Positions 45,373 to 57,759 of a DNA stretch of 64,000 nt are shown piece by piece. The position numbers and the translations under genes are program-made. This stretch comes from Melitaea cinxia (Eukaryota > Arthropoda > Insecta > Lepidoptera > Nymphalidae): assembly GCF_905220565.1 (NCBI RefSeq), contig NC_059400.1, positions 8,020,159 to 8,084,158 on the forward strand, in the 5' to 3' direction. Below the pieces are notes generated by a model. It saw only the letters and a program-made list of their open reading frames with translations, was not told where the DNA came from and did no database searches. Each line of letters opens with the position of its first letter. Position 1 is the stretch's first letter.

Positions 45373-46753
45373 AACCCAGGCGGAATCTTATTATATATTA
45401 AGATAGACATTCCTATAAAGGAACTACTTTTTTCCTGAACCGGCATTTAGGAAATATTAATTTTTGATCGTTCCTGACTGTACACCATTTGAGGCATGTC
45501 GATCGCTACGACTAACAATACTTCATATCATCACTACGACTTATATACGTAAAGCAAAAACTTTGTACCCCTTTGTTACGAAAATGCCTGGACTAAGGAG
45601 TTTGTAATTTCGCACACTTATAGTTTATATAGAGAAAGAGTGCTTATATATTTTTTAATTATGCATAACAAATGCGTAAAATCAATAATAAAACATTATT
45701 AATACTCAACTCTATATTTGACACACACACGCATCTTTATATTATATATTTATATTATCTTTTGTTTATTATTATAAAACTATAGGCTTTAACAACATAA
45801 CCTTAATAATGGTCAAACTTATAGTTTAAATAAATTATGGTCGTAATTCGACCATTGGGCGACCACTAGTTATATATACATAATTATATATAATTGTATA
45901 TATACGACAATTTGGACTTTTTGTTTTTGTCACTGACGTAGAATGACAGGGTGAGCTGACTGCAAACTATATAATTATACATTTTTTTATTATTATTATT
46001 GCTTTTTATAATATTAAAAAAATATTATTAATTGCTTAAGAAAAAATTGAAAATATCTAATCTTTTATTAACAATAGTAAACAAAATCATCCGCACATGT
46101 TGTATTCGTAAACGTAATCAAGTATGAGTAAAACATTAAACAGATAGAGAGACTAAAATAAATAGTACTAGCTTCAAACGCAATATCTTTTGGCATAAAT
46201 CATTTCTTTAAGAAAAAATCGTTAAGATGCTATACTTTGTGATGTTTAGTATTTGTTATCGGAATGATTTAGTGATATAACTAATCCACTATTTGCTAAT
46301 TTTTTGGAGCGATATATCTAGTTGTATTACGTCTATCATCTGTACAAGATTGCAACCCATTAATGGAATGTGCGAAATAAATATATGTAACAACTTGTTC
46401 AAAATACCACTTCGCAACTTTCTCATCATTTGTAGTATAGCTTCTAACTCGTGATAAACTCATTTGCCTTCTTTTCTTTTTCAGAACACTAAAATAGCAC
46501 TGTAGAGTTATTAAACTGAAATACTTTTAACCATACCCATCTTTATAATAAAATTTTATTCGTGCATTCTTATTAGCTTACATCATTCAATGCTAAGTTA
46601 TTGTAAGCAAAATAATTTCAAACACTCTACTACTAGGTTGTTAGTAACTGTTAAATTATATAGTGAGGAGCTTTATATAACTTTCCATTCTTAGGATTTT
46701 TATTGTGTACTGAAAAAAGAAACTTTCTAAGTATATCAACTGTAAGTATATCA
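45373..46753. other. No recognisable gene
   Basis: AT-rich intergenic DNA; the short minus frame at 46651-46833 overlaps the start of the next repeat. Confidence 0.4.
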
Positions 46754-47079
46754 GCTGTGTGGTTACGGCAGTAAAGAATATAGCCACCCCTTCTCTTCCC
46801 GTGGTTGTCGTAAGAGGCGACTAGAGATAACACAGTTTCACTACCACTTGGAACTTAAAAAGCCGACCGATGGCGGGATAACCATCCAAATGCTGGCTTT
46901 GAAATACACAGGCAGCAGACGGGCAGCAGCGTCTTCGGTGCGACAAAGCCTGCGGTCACCAACCCGCCTGCCCAGCGTGGTGATTATGGCAACACGCATG
47001 AGTTCATGCCATTTTTGGCGCGAACCTGTAGAGGCCTAAGTCTGTGTGTCTGATTGGACTGCGATAGGCTGAAATGATG
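46754..47079 (+). repeat. Retroposon family B copy
   Basis: Head GCTGTGTGGTTACGGCAGTA, middle GCCGACCGATGGCGGGATAA, and a tail altered to AGAGGCCTAAGTCTGTGTGT and TTGGACTGCGATAGGCTGAA, ending GATGAT. A 6 bp flanking repeat ATATCA (46748-46753 and 47080-47085) may be the target duplication. Confidence 0.82.
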
Positions 47080-47212
47080 ATATCAAACTAAGCTGAAGTA
47101 AACTAAAATAACTTTTAAGTGGTGTACAGGCAAAGGCTTTTCATAACTGTATAAAGAACAATACACACATGAAGCCAAACGGGTTTCGGGCATCCGCTGA
47201 ACACAAGGGAAA

Positions 47213-47265
47213 GGTTGCAAGAGACCTATGTCCAGCAGCTGACGTCAATCGGTTGACAATAATGA
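47213..47265 (+). repeat. RTE-type tail fragment
   Basis: AGAGACCTATGTCCAGCAGC and GTCAATCGGTTGACAATAAT: a decayed tail of an RTE or family B element without upstream sequence. Confidence 0.5.
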
Positions 47266-47459
47266 TGAATGCTGATAAGAATAAGATCTTAATAACTACA
47301 TTGTCTCAATGAGGGTTAGCGAGTATTCAACGTTTTCAGGAATTTTGATACTCGCGAATCAAAAACTAAAACGCTAATCATAACCGAACCGTACGCTTTT
47401 TTTAGTTATCACTGAGAAAAGCGTGACCCAACAATGCATAATCAAAGCTAATAAAAATA

Positions 47460-47800
47460 TCTGTACAAGTAAATAAAATTGGAGTGTCTGTTTTGAAAAT
47501 TGGATGCTTACACGGTACATACCCGAAATAACATTTTTCACAATTTTTGTCTGTCTGTCTGTCTGTCTGTTTGTTCCGGTTGTTTGTCTGTCTGTCTGTT
47601 TCTTCCGCCTAATTTTTTGAAACGGCTTGACCGATTTTGACAGGACTTTCACTAGCAGATAGTTGATGTAGTAAGGGCTAACTTAAGCCACTTTTATTTT
47701 AGAAATTTATTTATTTTACAACTCTGCGAACTGAACAATAACTTTTTTTAATCGTCATGTTTGTTAAATTCCACGCGAACAAAGTCGCGGGCACAACTAG
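47460..47800 (+). mobile_element. Non-autonomous Helitron-like element (342 bp family)
   Basis: TCTGTACAAGTAAATAAAAT at 47460 after A, and GTCGCGGGCACAACTAG at 47800 before T. Near the 3' end CGCGAACAAAGTCGCG can form the expected short stem (CGCGA with TCGCG). An internal (TGTC)n run is expanded and duplicated (47551-47600) relative to the 7282-7623 copy. The minus-strand frame across it is not a gene. Confidence 0.82.
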
Positions 47801-48239
47801 TTTGTATAATAAAATTATTTGTAAATATGAACATCGGCTTCACCGCTATAACTTTGAAACAAACTTACAAATATTGTCTTTTACAATACTGGCGGATCTG
47901 CTAGATAAATTTTATTTGGTGATTCAGAATATTACACTCTTTCTTTTCTTTTTCTCTCTTTTGAAGTTTGATTGTTCGAGCATACTTATGTTTGACGGTT
48001 GTACTTTGATGATTAAAAGTTCATTACATCCCTCATTTTCAAAACCGAACCGCTTTGCTATACATATTTCTCGTAATAAATGTCTTATCATAAGTTCTAA
48101 CAATAACATATAATTTCTCTTTAATACGAGAAATAACGAAATGATATGGATAAAAAGTACCAACTTTAAGAGTTCGAAAAGCGATCATTCCGTTTTTTAC
48201 ATACAATTTATAATTATGATTTATTATTATTTTTTATCT
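47801..48239. other. No recognisable gene
   Basis: A 118-codon plus frame at 47757-48113 starts inside the Helitron and a minus frame overlaps it. Neither has recognisable domains. Confidence 0.35.
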
Positions 48240-48464
48240 TATAACATACACACACGGTCGTCTGTTACTATGATAAGAAAATTAATGCTTGTATTACAGG
48301 TAACAGCCGACTGATATAACTCATTTTTTATATATACATAGAAATAATACATATATAAATATAAAAACACAAATATTACACCCAGACTTAGGCGGGAATC
48401 AAACCCGCAACCCGCGGAACAGAAAGCAGGACCACTACAAACTGCGCCAACGGGCTAGTGAAAT
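48240..48464 (-). repeat. SINE family D copy, full length
   Basis: The minus strand starts ACTAGCCCGTTGGCGCAGTT (A box TGGCGCAGTTTG), GCGGGTTGCGGGTTTGATTC (B box), CTAAGTCTGGGTGTAATATT, an A/T-rich middle, then GTCGGCTGTTACC and ATACAAGCATTAATTTTCTT, ending near ACGACCGTGTGTGTATGTTA. It is used here as the reference for family D. Its tail does not resemble the RTE tail, so its mobilising LINE is a different one. Confidence 0.83.
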
Positions 48465-48994
48465 TGCGTTACATGTTAAGAGGTTTTTTTTTGTGTTACA
48501 AATTTAAGTCTTCTAAAACTACTACAAATATACAATAACTCAACGTATTATGTACGTAAATTCTTCCTCCGTAAACTATTTTAAGACATCATTTGTATCT
48601 TGAAAAAGTAAATACGAAATTTTATTGTAGTAGCAATATTTTATTGCAGTAGCGACATTTTTTAGTAATTGCATACATCCGTTTAGGATCAATAAGAATG
48701 ACCCAGCCCCTGTGGAAAGGAGATAAAAGAATTCTTGTAATATTTATCACTTATCTTTGCCGTTTTTAATTTTTATTTTTAATTGTTGTTGTAAAGTAAC
48801 AAAACTAAATAAATGACTATAATGAGAGGTAAATAAAAATTAAATAATTAATTCTCTTTATTTTATAATTCAATAAATAAATATTTTTAATGAGTTCAAA
48901 AATATATTTTAATTTTATAGAACCCGTTTATATCTTAATGTACATATTGCAATGGAGAACTTAAATTTAAAATAATAATCATATATTCCAAAAG

Positions 48995-48996
<2 letters not shown>
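48465..48996. other. No recognisable gene
   Basis: AT-rich intergenic DNA. Confidence 0.4.

Positions 48997-49077
<81 letters not shown>
48997..49077. repeat. (TA)n microsatellite, longest in window
   Basis: 81 bp of uninterrupted AT dinucleotides. Confidence 0.97.
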
Positions 49078-49085
<8 letters not shown>

Positions 49086-50541
49086 GTGTAGTTAATTTTA
49101 ACAATTTGTGATTGACTGGAAAAATCACCTCTCTATATGAAAAAAGTTTAGTGTCAAAAGACTCAAAAGGACAAAATTCAATAAATTCGTTAGTATACAG
49201 CTAAAAATGACATGTAAATATATTCTCAACCACTATGTAAAACAGCTACAGTGACACAGACAGCCATGAATGACGAATTCTTTATATTTTTATAGAACAT
49301 CAGTTGCTAACCTTGTAATTGTTGTTGGACTTTTCGGCCCCTATAAGGGAAAACATTAAGACCAGCGATGAGCTTAAAGTTACTTTAAATTGATAAACAC
49401 CATATACGATTCATATATACTAACAACCGTAGTACTAAAACACATATTCATAAGTTATATTTTACCACTATTATGGCAAACAAGGTTTAGTTATAGTATA
49501 GAATAAAAGAAAAACAATAAATAACCATTGGTGTGTTAAAACATACATTTTAGACGATCGTTGTATACAATTTATTTCATCATCACCTATAATTATGTAT
49601 ATGCCTATACCTATACCTATACCTATAATTATTTTATATTACCTATCCTAGTATCCAATATTTTTTTTTTTTGTTATCGCAGGGGACCCAATGTCCCTAG
49701 TCCAAAGTGATTAAATATTATTTATTATTATTCATTATATATTGTCGATTTGGACAATCGAACGATCGATTGACTCGATTGACTCGAAAGACCACATATC
49801 GTTTTTAATATTACACACATACAGATCGTTTATCAATATTATTATTATTATTAATATAAGATAAACAGCAAGTTACAGAGAAGAAACCCTCAATATCTAA
49901 TCCTCGTAAGCATTTACGATAGTAGAGAAGTTTCTAGATAAAAAGTAACTTGCTATCACGCTGTCTTATACTTTAATAATAACTTTTAGTGTACGTACAT
50001 AGAAGTTCATAACACTGCAGAATTAAATTTACTAGCCTTAAACTCAAAGCGCAGTACTTAAGTGCAGACTGAAATCCACAAAGATGAAAATCGGTGACAG
50101 TATGATGAAAAAGCTATGGACTTGTTGAACTTTCTTTTTTAGCAGAAAATTCGTTCAACAAAAAATTCAAACGTAATTGAATATTGCTAAGATGTATACT
50201 TTAGTGATAATCGATATAGTTAGCTACCACTCAAGGAGATCTAAATTAGATGTGACATCACTATTTCAACTAGCCATAACGTAATGTGAGAAAACTCACC
50301 AATAACATACATCGTCAGTCTAGCTACACAGAGTAATGGAAACTATTTATTAGGAAAGATTAAATAGTTTTAATCCTCATCGACTTCTTTACTGGTAATA
50401 GTAAGAAGTACTATGGCTAAAGTACTACTCTGCAATATCGCCCACACAACTGCATTACCGAAAGAACTCATGCTCAAATCGTCGATATCAGTATATCATA
50501 TCATACGGTGACTTTTTTGGCGTTGGTAGATAGATATAAGC
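49078..50541. other. No recognisable gene
   Basis: AT-rich DNA containing a short (CCTATA)4-like run at 49603-49627. No exons recognised. Confidence 0.4.
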
Positions 50542-50550
50542 ATCTCGCCG

Positions 50551-50885
50551 CGTTGTCGCAACGGTCACAGTCATGGATTGTAGTACCTATTGCGCTGGCG
50601 TTGTGGGTTCGATCCACGCACAAACATTTGTATTGGCCATACAGGTGTTTGCCGTGGTCTGGGTGTTTGTGCAGTCCTTGTGGGTCTCCCCACCGTGCTT
50701 CGAAAAGCACGTTGAGCCGTCGGTCCCGGTTGTTATCATGTACACCTGATAGCGATCGTTACTCATAGCAGGGAATATATCCGCCAACCCGCATTGGAGC
50801 AGCGTGGTGTATTAAGCTCTGCTCCTTCTCCTACATGGGGAAAGAGGCCTATGCCCAGTAGTGGGATATTACAGGCTGAAGCATT
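50551..50885 (+). repeat. SINE family C, complete reference copy with target duplication
   Basis: Starts CGTTGTCGCAACGGTCACAG (A-box region), then GTTGTGGGTTCGATCCACGC (B box), body TCCTTGTGGGTCTCCCCACC and CACCTGATAGCGATCGTTAC, and tail GAGGCCTATGCCCAGTAGTG, GGATATTACAGGCTGAAGC. Perfect 9 bp direct repeats ATCTCGCCG at 50542-50550 and 50886-50894 define a 335 bp insertion. The head is tRNA-derived and the tail is RTE-like. Open frames across it on both strands are incidental. Confidence 0.92.
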
Positions 50886-50894
50886 ATCTCGCCG

Positions 50895-51124
50895 AAAGGC
50901 TGCGAGTATGTGAGAAACGCAGGCAGGGGAAAACGTGCCATACTACCCACTAAAATCCAGCGATACCCTTGATCGTAAACGCTTGCGCATACAGCCATAA
51001 CGGCACAACCATTCAATGTCAATCAAAACAACATTTTACAAACTTTTTCACTAATCATTTTAATAAAAATCACGCATTTACATCTATCTATTGACAAATA
51101 TGTAATTTTTAATACAAATAAAAA
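50895..51124. other. No recognisable gene
   Basis: Short intergenic stretch between two repeats; nothing supported. Confidence 0.35.
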
Positions 51125-51253
51125 GCAAACAAGTGTGCGGCTCACCTGATGGTAAGCAGTTACAGTAGCTTATAGACGCTTGCGACACCAGAAGGATCGC
51201 AAGCGCGTTGCCGACCTTACGCCCCAACCTTCCCAGGAGCTCTGGCTAGCATA
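51125..51253 (+). repeat. Dispersed repeat E fragment
   Basis: GTGTGCGGCTCACCTGATGG, CGCAAGCGCGTTGCCGACC and TTCCCAGGAGCTCTGG match the first half of 14025-14275. Confidence 0.75.
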
Positions 51254-51879
51254 AAACATTTTTAACGAAAATATAATTTTAAAGAGCTTAATATTATCGT
51301 TAACTACATTTTGCAGGTGGTTTTTTATTTCAAAAATAGCTTAAACAATGAAAAGTTGCGATAACTTTCGATATGACAAACAAAGAGGCAAAAGCGTTAA
51401 ATAAACAACTATTATTATTAATTCAATGAGATGAAAAATTTATCACTAGGTAAGAAGGTAAAATTTTGTGGTCTTATGTTTATTTTAATGGATTTGGTTC
51501 GATATATATAAAATTATAATTTAATTTAAAAATATAATCGAAATCAATATTGTCATAAAATTAATTTGAAATTAATTGTCACTATTAAGAATGTTAACCA
51601 ATTATTAATTTAATATACTCTTGATACTTTGATATAACTTTAATATCACACGGAATAATTATTTACAAAGTCTTTGTAATAAAACACTGTTGTTGGTTCA
51701 TTAACAAAGTTAGCTTATGTATAACTGTGAGACAATTGAGTACATGCATTAATTACGGAAGAGGGTCGCAATAACATTTCTACCCTTAATTTACGTAATT
51801 TTGGAACATTTAAGTGTTATCTACATACGTTTCACTAAAATAAATTTCCAGAAAATATTATCAAATAACTATTGCTATG

Positions 51880-51880
<1 letters not shown>
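51254..51880. other. No recognisable gene
   Basis: AT-rich DNA, no supported element. Confidence 0.4.
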
Positions 51881-51949
<69 letters not shown>

Positions 51950-51962
51950 GTGTGTGTGTGTA
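51881..51962. repeat. (TA)n-(TG)n compound microsatellite
   Basis: About 62 bp of TA repeat followed by TGTATATG and a TG run. Confidence 0.95.
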
Positions 51963-53487
51963 TTAAAGGTTTAATTGTAAAAAATAAAAATCTATGAAGT
52001 TGTATATTTTTAAACTTTAAAATAACACTGTTAGTTCTGTTACGCTAGCGTGTCATGAACCGGTCGACTACTATTCACAGTTAAAATAATAAATATAAGT
52101 ATTAGATATTACATGGCTACACTAACGACATAATGTAATGTAATACACGTGCGTATTTTTATCACACTGAACGCATTGTCTGGCCATCTCATGATATTTG
52201 AGGCGTGAAGGTAAAAATAAGAAGACAGAAAAATTCATTGAATTTGCTCCTTAACAAGGTTTATAAGAAGAACAAACTAGACTTAAGAAACTTAGAAACA
52301 TTTCACGTACATAATTGAAAAAATACAGATTTTAAAACTTAAATAAAAACAAGAGCAATGGTCCTACAGCTTCGGTGTGATAATAAAAAATATTTAGGTG
52401 GAAAAGTTGTTCTAGCGAAATACAACAACATTTTTTTTGGGCGGCACTTTCACTTTTGGACCAAAAATGTATGAATTAATATGGATTATGTCCTTTGAAA
52501 ATTATATATTTTTTTAAAACCTAGATATTTTAAAGAAAAGTTAAAATAAAGGTTAAAGTAATAAAAGACATTTTTGTTTTCTATGAAAATCATCATCATC
52601 AGCTTATTTTTGTCAAAATAAATTAGAAAAAAATAATTTGTATGTAACACAGGCGGTATCAGTGACCTACTTTGTGATACATATTCCATTTATTCAACTC
52701 ACAAGTTTCAAGTTGGACGTCCTGTCGAGGGTGTCGTCTGTAATTTATGAACCAACAACCAACCACAAAAAATTTGAAATATTTACGATGTTATATTTTA
52801 TGCGCCTTCTTTCTTTCATTTATCTTCATTCAACAAAAAAAAAATTAAAGTGTTCGGACTACCTGTTGATGGTTTATAATTAAACACATGTTTCTAATTA
52901 TATCTTAATGAAATAAGTTAAATAACATTGCTCTCAAGTACTGTGGTGTTTCTGTGGTGAGTAAGGTGGCCAGAGCTACTTGGAAAGATCAGTGCGCTTG
53001 TTTTCCGACCTAGTTGTATAAAGAAAGTCTTTCCTGAAGCGGCCTAATTTTGTTTAAAAAGTACCAATTGTCGCTAGCTCAGTGTATTAACTAAAATCGT
53101 GTCTAATTTATTTTCGATTATTCAGTAATTTTTTTCGTGACGCGCAGTCAAAAATCAGACCATCCAGCTAACAAAAAATGAAAATTATTTTTGTCATCTT
53201 TACCGATATTGTATATAATGTTTTGATTTCTTACAGTTTCCTTATTAATGTAGGTTTTCATGAAGCAAATAATAAATATTTATAAAAATCAGACATATAT
53301 TTAACGTAGACTTATTCTCATTGTAATATCTAATTACTGTTTACTGTCACAAACTTTAACTTTAATATTTCTTCATTGTAGAGCTAGCCTACAATTATGG
53401 GTGGAATTTTTAAAATCTAGTTATGCCATGCCTAATAATCTTATCTATAAATCTAATAATCAGAAAAGTGATTATTTTATTTATTCA
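51963..53487. other. No recognisable gene
   Basis: 1.5 kb AT-rich DNA; short frames (52486-52689 minus, 52638-52883 plus) overlap each other and lack any recognised motif. Confidence 0.4.
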
Positions 53488-53853
53488 CTAACGACCCGCC
53501 CCGGCTTCGCACGGGTGCAATGCTGATACTAAATATACTACAGAATGTAATATTTATAGTGTGAAGCTAGCTTATAGCATGGTTATTAACATAATAACAA
53601 CAACATTCAAATATGCGTCGTTAGATTACACGTTGTTACAAAGTGCATTAAAGAAATAAAGGTTCACTGCTCGTTCCTCGTAGGTGATAGCGTGATATTA
53701 TGTAGCCTATATGTTGACCCGACTTCTTAATAATATTCGTGCCAAATTTGAAGTAAATCCATGCAGTACTTTTTGAGTTTATCCCGTACATACATACAGA
53801 CAAACAGACAAAATTCTAAAAACTATATTTTTGGCTTCGGTATCGATTATAGA
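53488..53853 (-). mobile_element. Helitron-like element (366 bp)
   Basis: The minus strand begins TCTATAATCGATACCGAAGC at 53853 after A and ends GGCGGGTCGTTAG at 53488 before T, a CTRR-like end changed to TTAG. Near the 3' end CACCCGTGCGAAGCCGGGGC is GC-rich, as in other Helitron termini here. It is a distinct family from the 342 bp and 170 bp elements. Confidence 0.65.
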
Positions 53854-54501
53854 TCACACCCCAAATATTCTTTTAAAAAAATATTTAATGTACAGTTTTG
53901 ACTTTCCCAACATTTTAGTATATGTATAGATTCATAAAAACAATTTGACGCCAGGGGATTTGAGTCACGATTCTTTATATAACAACGGTCTTTTAGGAGA
54001 CGACGGCTAAAATTCATGAATTTTTCATAAAAGATTGAAAGTAATTTCCATGTCGCTACGAAGCTACCAAAAATTGTAATATTAATATTGAAACACAAAT
54101 GCATGCCGTCAAACTATTGTCATAAATCAAAAGTACTGTTTTTCAGTTTTAAACTTAAACTATTCATACGTTCGTTTCAATTTCTAAATTTAATGTAATT
54201 TTTCTCCCTGATATAAATATTTCCATAACATAACATTAGCCTAAATTTACGTTCGCATTAGAAAACTAGCATTCAATTTAATATAATATCCTAAAGGGAG
54301 TTAATATTGCTGTAATAATTTTCCCTTTATCAGAATTTTTTTTAACAATTTCTTCTCTAAAACTTGCTTAACATTTAATCGATATATACGTTACCAAGGA
54401 GTTTGTTACAGTACGAATTTCACTCCGACTCCCATTGTGGCAAGACTGAACTTTGGTGCCACATTTAGCTTTGGTTCGGTTCAAAATATGTTTGTGTAGT
54501 A
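53854..54501. other. No recognisable gene
   Basis: AT-rich DNA. The minus frame at 53847-54104 has no recognised domain. Confidence 0.4.
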
Positions 54502-54610
54502 CTAGCGTTTCCACGAGCTTCGCATGGGTGTAAATAACATCGTAGGTAGAGGTGAAGAGGCCTGTATAGGTATTGCACCCATTCGCTTCGCTTTGGATTT
54601 AATTTTTGTT
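54502..54610 (-). repeat. Possible Helitron-like 3' end
   Basis: CTAG at 54502-54505 with A on its left, adjoining GCGTTTCCACGAGCTTCGCA. It contains two GGGTG/CACCC-rich stretches. The 5' end is not identifiable. Confidence 0.35.
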
Positions 54611-56474
54611 TACACGTTTATTTATCCGATTTAATTAATAGTAAAGGTGAAGATGACGATGATGAGTGATTTCTATGTTTTTATAACTATAAATCATAAA
54701 AATATCAAAAAGTACAGTAAATTAAAAAATAAATAAGTACTTAATATTATATAAGTAAAATCAAATAGAGCTTTTTCGGATAAGGCAATGGAACCGAAAA
54801 AGATTTATTTTATTTTTTTATTTATTTAAATACCAAGTTTTAAAATTATCAGACATGAACAAAAAATATAATAAAAGGCCCAATTAAAAAACTATTTACA
54901 AGATTATCATAAAATCGTCAGTGAAACATATAGGTATCTTCGTGAACCCGGAGTAAGGGCGTCGGGGGGAAAGGTAGAATCGATTATGAGTTTCAGAATG
55001 AAAAATATCGTATCAAAATTACTAACTTCTAATTTCTCAAAAATATTTTGTGTTGTTTTATAAGCTAAGCGTCTCTTACCTCAAAAATGCAAATGTAGAT
55101 TCAGTAAAAACAAACATTAACAAAACGATCTCCAAGCACGATTTTAAGTCACGACTCTACAAAATAATATAGAATCAATTGTTGTATCTTGTCATTTGTT
55201 CTGTTGTGATGAATTATATAGTAGGATTATCTATTTAGAGAACCCAATTTTAAGCTCCAATCTTGCCAAATAATTATTGTATAAACCAACTGTTGTGGCA
55301 TTTTCAATGTAATGCTGAATATTTGATCTTTAACGTTGATTAGGATTAATATTTAGAACGTTGACTGAAACATAAGTACTAATTAGTACATATTTAATGT
55401 GTAAAACCTGAAATACCCGAATATTATAATTGTTTGAATTCGCAATGCTCAAAATCGTCACATCAAGGCTTCTCAAAGAAGGTAAGAAACAGTTTTTGAC
55501 TTCTTTGAAAATATGTGGGTTAAAAAACAGATATGAAGATACATACTTTTGAGCCGAGTTAAATTTTTTTGGCTATTTTTTTAGAACTGGAATTTGTTGT
55601 TGCTGTTTATCATATCCGTACTAAGCTCCTAACCTTGTCAGTTATTGTTATCATGTTATTCTTTAATTGTTTTCATTTAATATCTAATGATCTTGTGTAC
55701 ATATAATAAGCGATGGCATCATCACATGAGCACGACATCCTTGAAATCTAATTGATTTTTTGAAATGCCTAATTGATTTTTAGCTGTCGCGTAGGTAGAA
55801 ACAAAGCCATTCGGTGCATTCGAGATGATATGGAAATTCATCAGAATACAAATAGAACATCGAGAGAATTATGGCCTCGAATGGGTAAAAAATAATAATA
55901 AAACAGGAATACAAAATGCTATATGTCGATCTCATCGCAAACACTTTTGGGTTCTGTAATTGTGCCAGGCCTGGGATGGCATTTGTACCGAAAGAGGAAG
56001 AGGACATAATTTTTTCTAAGATGCGACTACAGTTATATTGTATAAAATGTATTCGTAAACTGTTCATACTTAGAATAATATTTAATTTCAACTTTGAATG
56101 TTATTATAAGTATGATTGGGAAAAATCAGGGGAGTCAAGCAGATTTTAAGTATAATTCAATAAGCGTCTCTAAAAATGAACTGCATACATTTTTTTTTTT
56201 TCAATCAAAAGTGCAACGTTTTAAAAAAAGTAATACTTTATTAAAAAGACGAAAAAATATTTTGATGCGAGTATCCAAACAACTAAAAGCAAACCAATCA
56301 GTATATACCAAAAATGGGTTTCGTATGTATATTTACACATTAATATATAAGAGCAAAATTAATAATAATAATAATAAAAGACTGTCACGAAATGAAATGA
56401 ACTAAAATGTTAAAAGAAAGTAAATACACTTTAAATTATAATTTCATTTACATTGAAGTCGGTGAGCCTTTAAG
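54611..56474. other. No recognisable gene
   Basis: AT-rich DNA. Opposed open frames at 55780-56091 (minus) and 55916-56149 (plus), and another at 56094-56405, show no recognised domain or splice structure. Confidence 0.35.
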
Positions 56475-56502
56475 ATGGCAGACAGTGTTCCAAAGTACAA
56501 GG
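56475..56502 (+). CDS. Candidate first coding exon (MADSVPKYKG...)
   Basis: An ATG in good context (TTTAAGATGGC: A at -3, G at +4), with an in-frame TGA four codons upstream, opens nine codons and one base (MADSVPKYK plus G). It then meets AAGG|GTAAGTTTTAA, one of the strongest donor sites in the window. This is the pattern of a short first coding exon spliced to a distant second exon. No second exon was identified in the remaining 7.5 kb of plus-strand sequence. The protein cannot be named from nine residues; it could equally be a chance donor. Confidence 0.25.
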
Positions 56503-57759
56503 GTAAGTTTTAATTAAAAGTATATTTTATTATCATATATACCTTTTATAGATAAAGAAAATTTACGTATAAAACGATAAAAAGTGATGACTTGAAACTT
56601 TAAAAACAAGCTTTTGTTCAGCGGACAAGGAATATTTACGAATGGTATTATACATTTTCTACATATTTTATTTGTGAGTCCGTTTAAAGATAATTGTTCC
56701 GAAATAAGTAATTAAAATTAAACACAGTTATTTAAACACGCTAAATAGCATGGCAAGTTAATTTTAAGTAATAATAATTTACCACAAAAACAATATAAAA
56801 ATAAATTTTATTAAATTTTTTGCTGTGGTGCCGTATATTTTAGGTATTAACTAACACACATAATTTTTAACTAAATAAAAAAGAGTTTTTCGTAATATAT
56901 TTCTCTTTACATTGTCGTGACTTCTCAGAAATATTGTCGTTACACATACAAAAAGCCCTAGCGTTATATAACATACAATGATTCGTGATTTGAAGTATTT
57001 AACGATTTCCTTTTTGTGATTGATTGAAAGTAGTTTACGTGGGTTTTTCTGAATTAATCCAAGTGTTATTAAAAAGGAAATCATTGTCATTTTACGCACA
57101 TAGTTGCTTTTAGCAACCCTAATCGATTGAATACTGCGAATTGTTCTTTAACTAACTTTGAAATAATTATATATTGTTTGTGCTTTATATTATACTAAGC
57201 ACACCAGTTTGAATAATCTTATTTAAGAGGTAAAAGACCGTCGTCGCCATACCGTCGTTCGCATGTAAATTCATGCAAATTAAAATCCTAATTTTCAGGA
57301 GTTGTTTGAACAATTCTCTATTCCGTTTGCATTCGCATATAGCTTCATCTAGAAAACTGATTTTATTTATTTCATCAAATTACTTCACGTTGAATATTTT
57401 TAGTTACTTAAAAACGTAAAACATATCTGGTTTTACAAAACCAGGTAGATTTGGAACAATTTTAAATATCATAATATAATATTAATCGTATTATTAGTGA
57501 TTGTGATTTATATTCTTTCATTTATCTTAATAAAATAAATAAATAAATAACCAACATCGTATGTAACTTCGTATGTACTTTGATGATCGATTGCATTTAC
57601 AATAAAATTCATTTTGTAATTTAAAATATCAAGAACTCAAGATTATGAAAAATGTCATAAAATATTACTCAGCTGATAATAAAGCTTTCTAGTTTTTTTA
57701 TTTATTTGTCTTACAAGAGAATACGACAAAATAGAAAAATGCGTCATAATTTTTAAGAA
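56503..57759. other. No recognisable gene
   Basis: AT-rich DNA; minus frame 56851-57099 has no recognised domain. If the 56475 exon is real, this is its first intron. Confidence 0.35.

Noticed and set aside
45240..45373. Possible functional promoter or CpG-rich regulatory block because of high GC
   Set aside because: The GC-rich sequence is the body and head of a SINE family C copy.
48400..48464. tRNA gene candidates (A and B box present), also at 2618, 14.9, 21.4, 22.6, 38.8 and 50.6 kb
   Set aside because: No paired acceptor stems or anticodon arms; each continues into a SINE body with other copies in the window.
55780..56405. Three overlapping frames of 77-103 codons
   Set aside because: They oppose one another, have no recognised domain, and lack matching splice signals.
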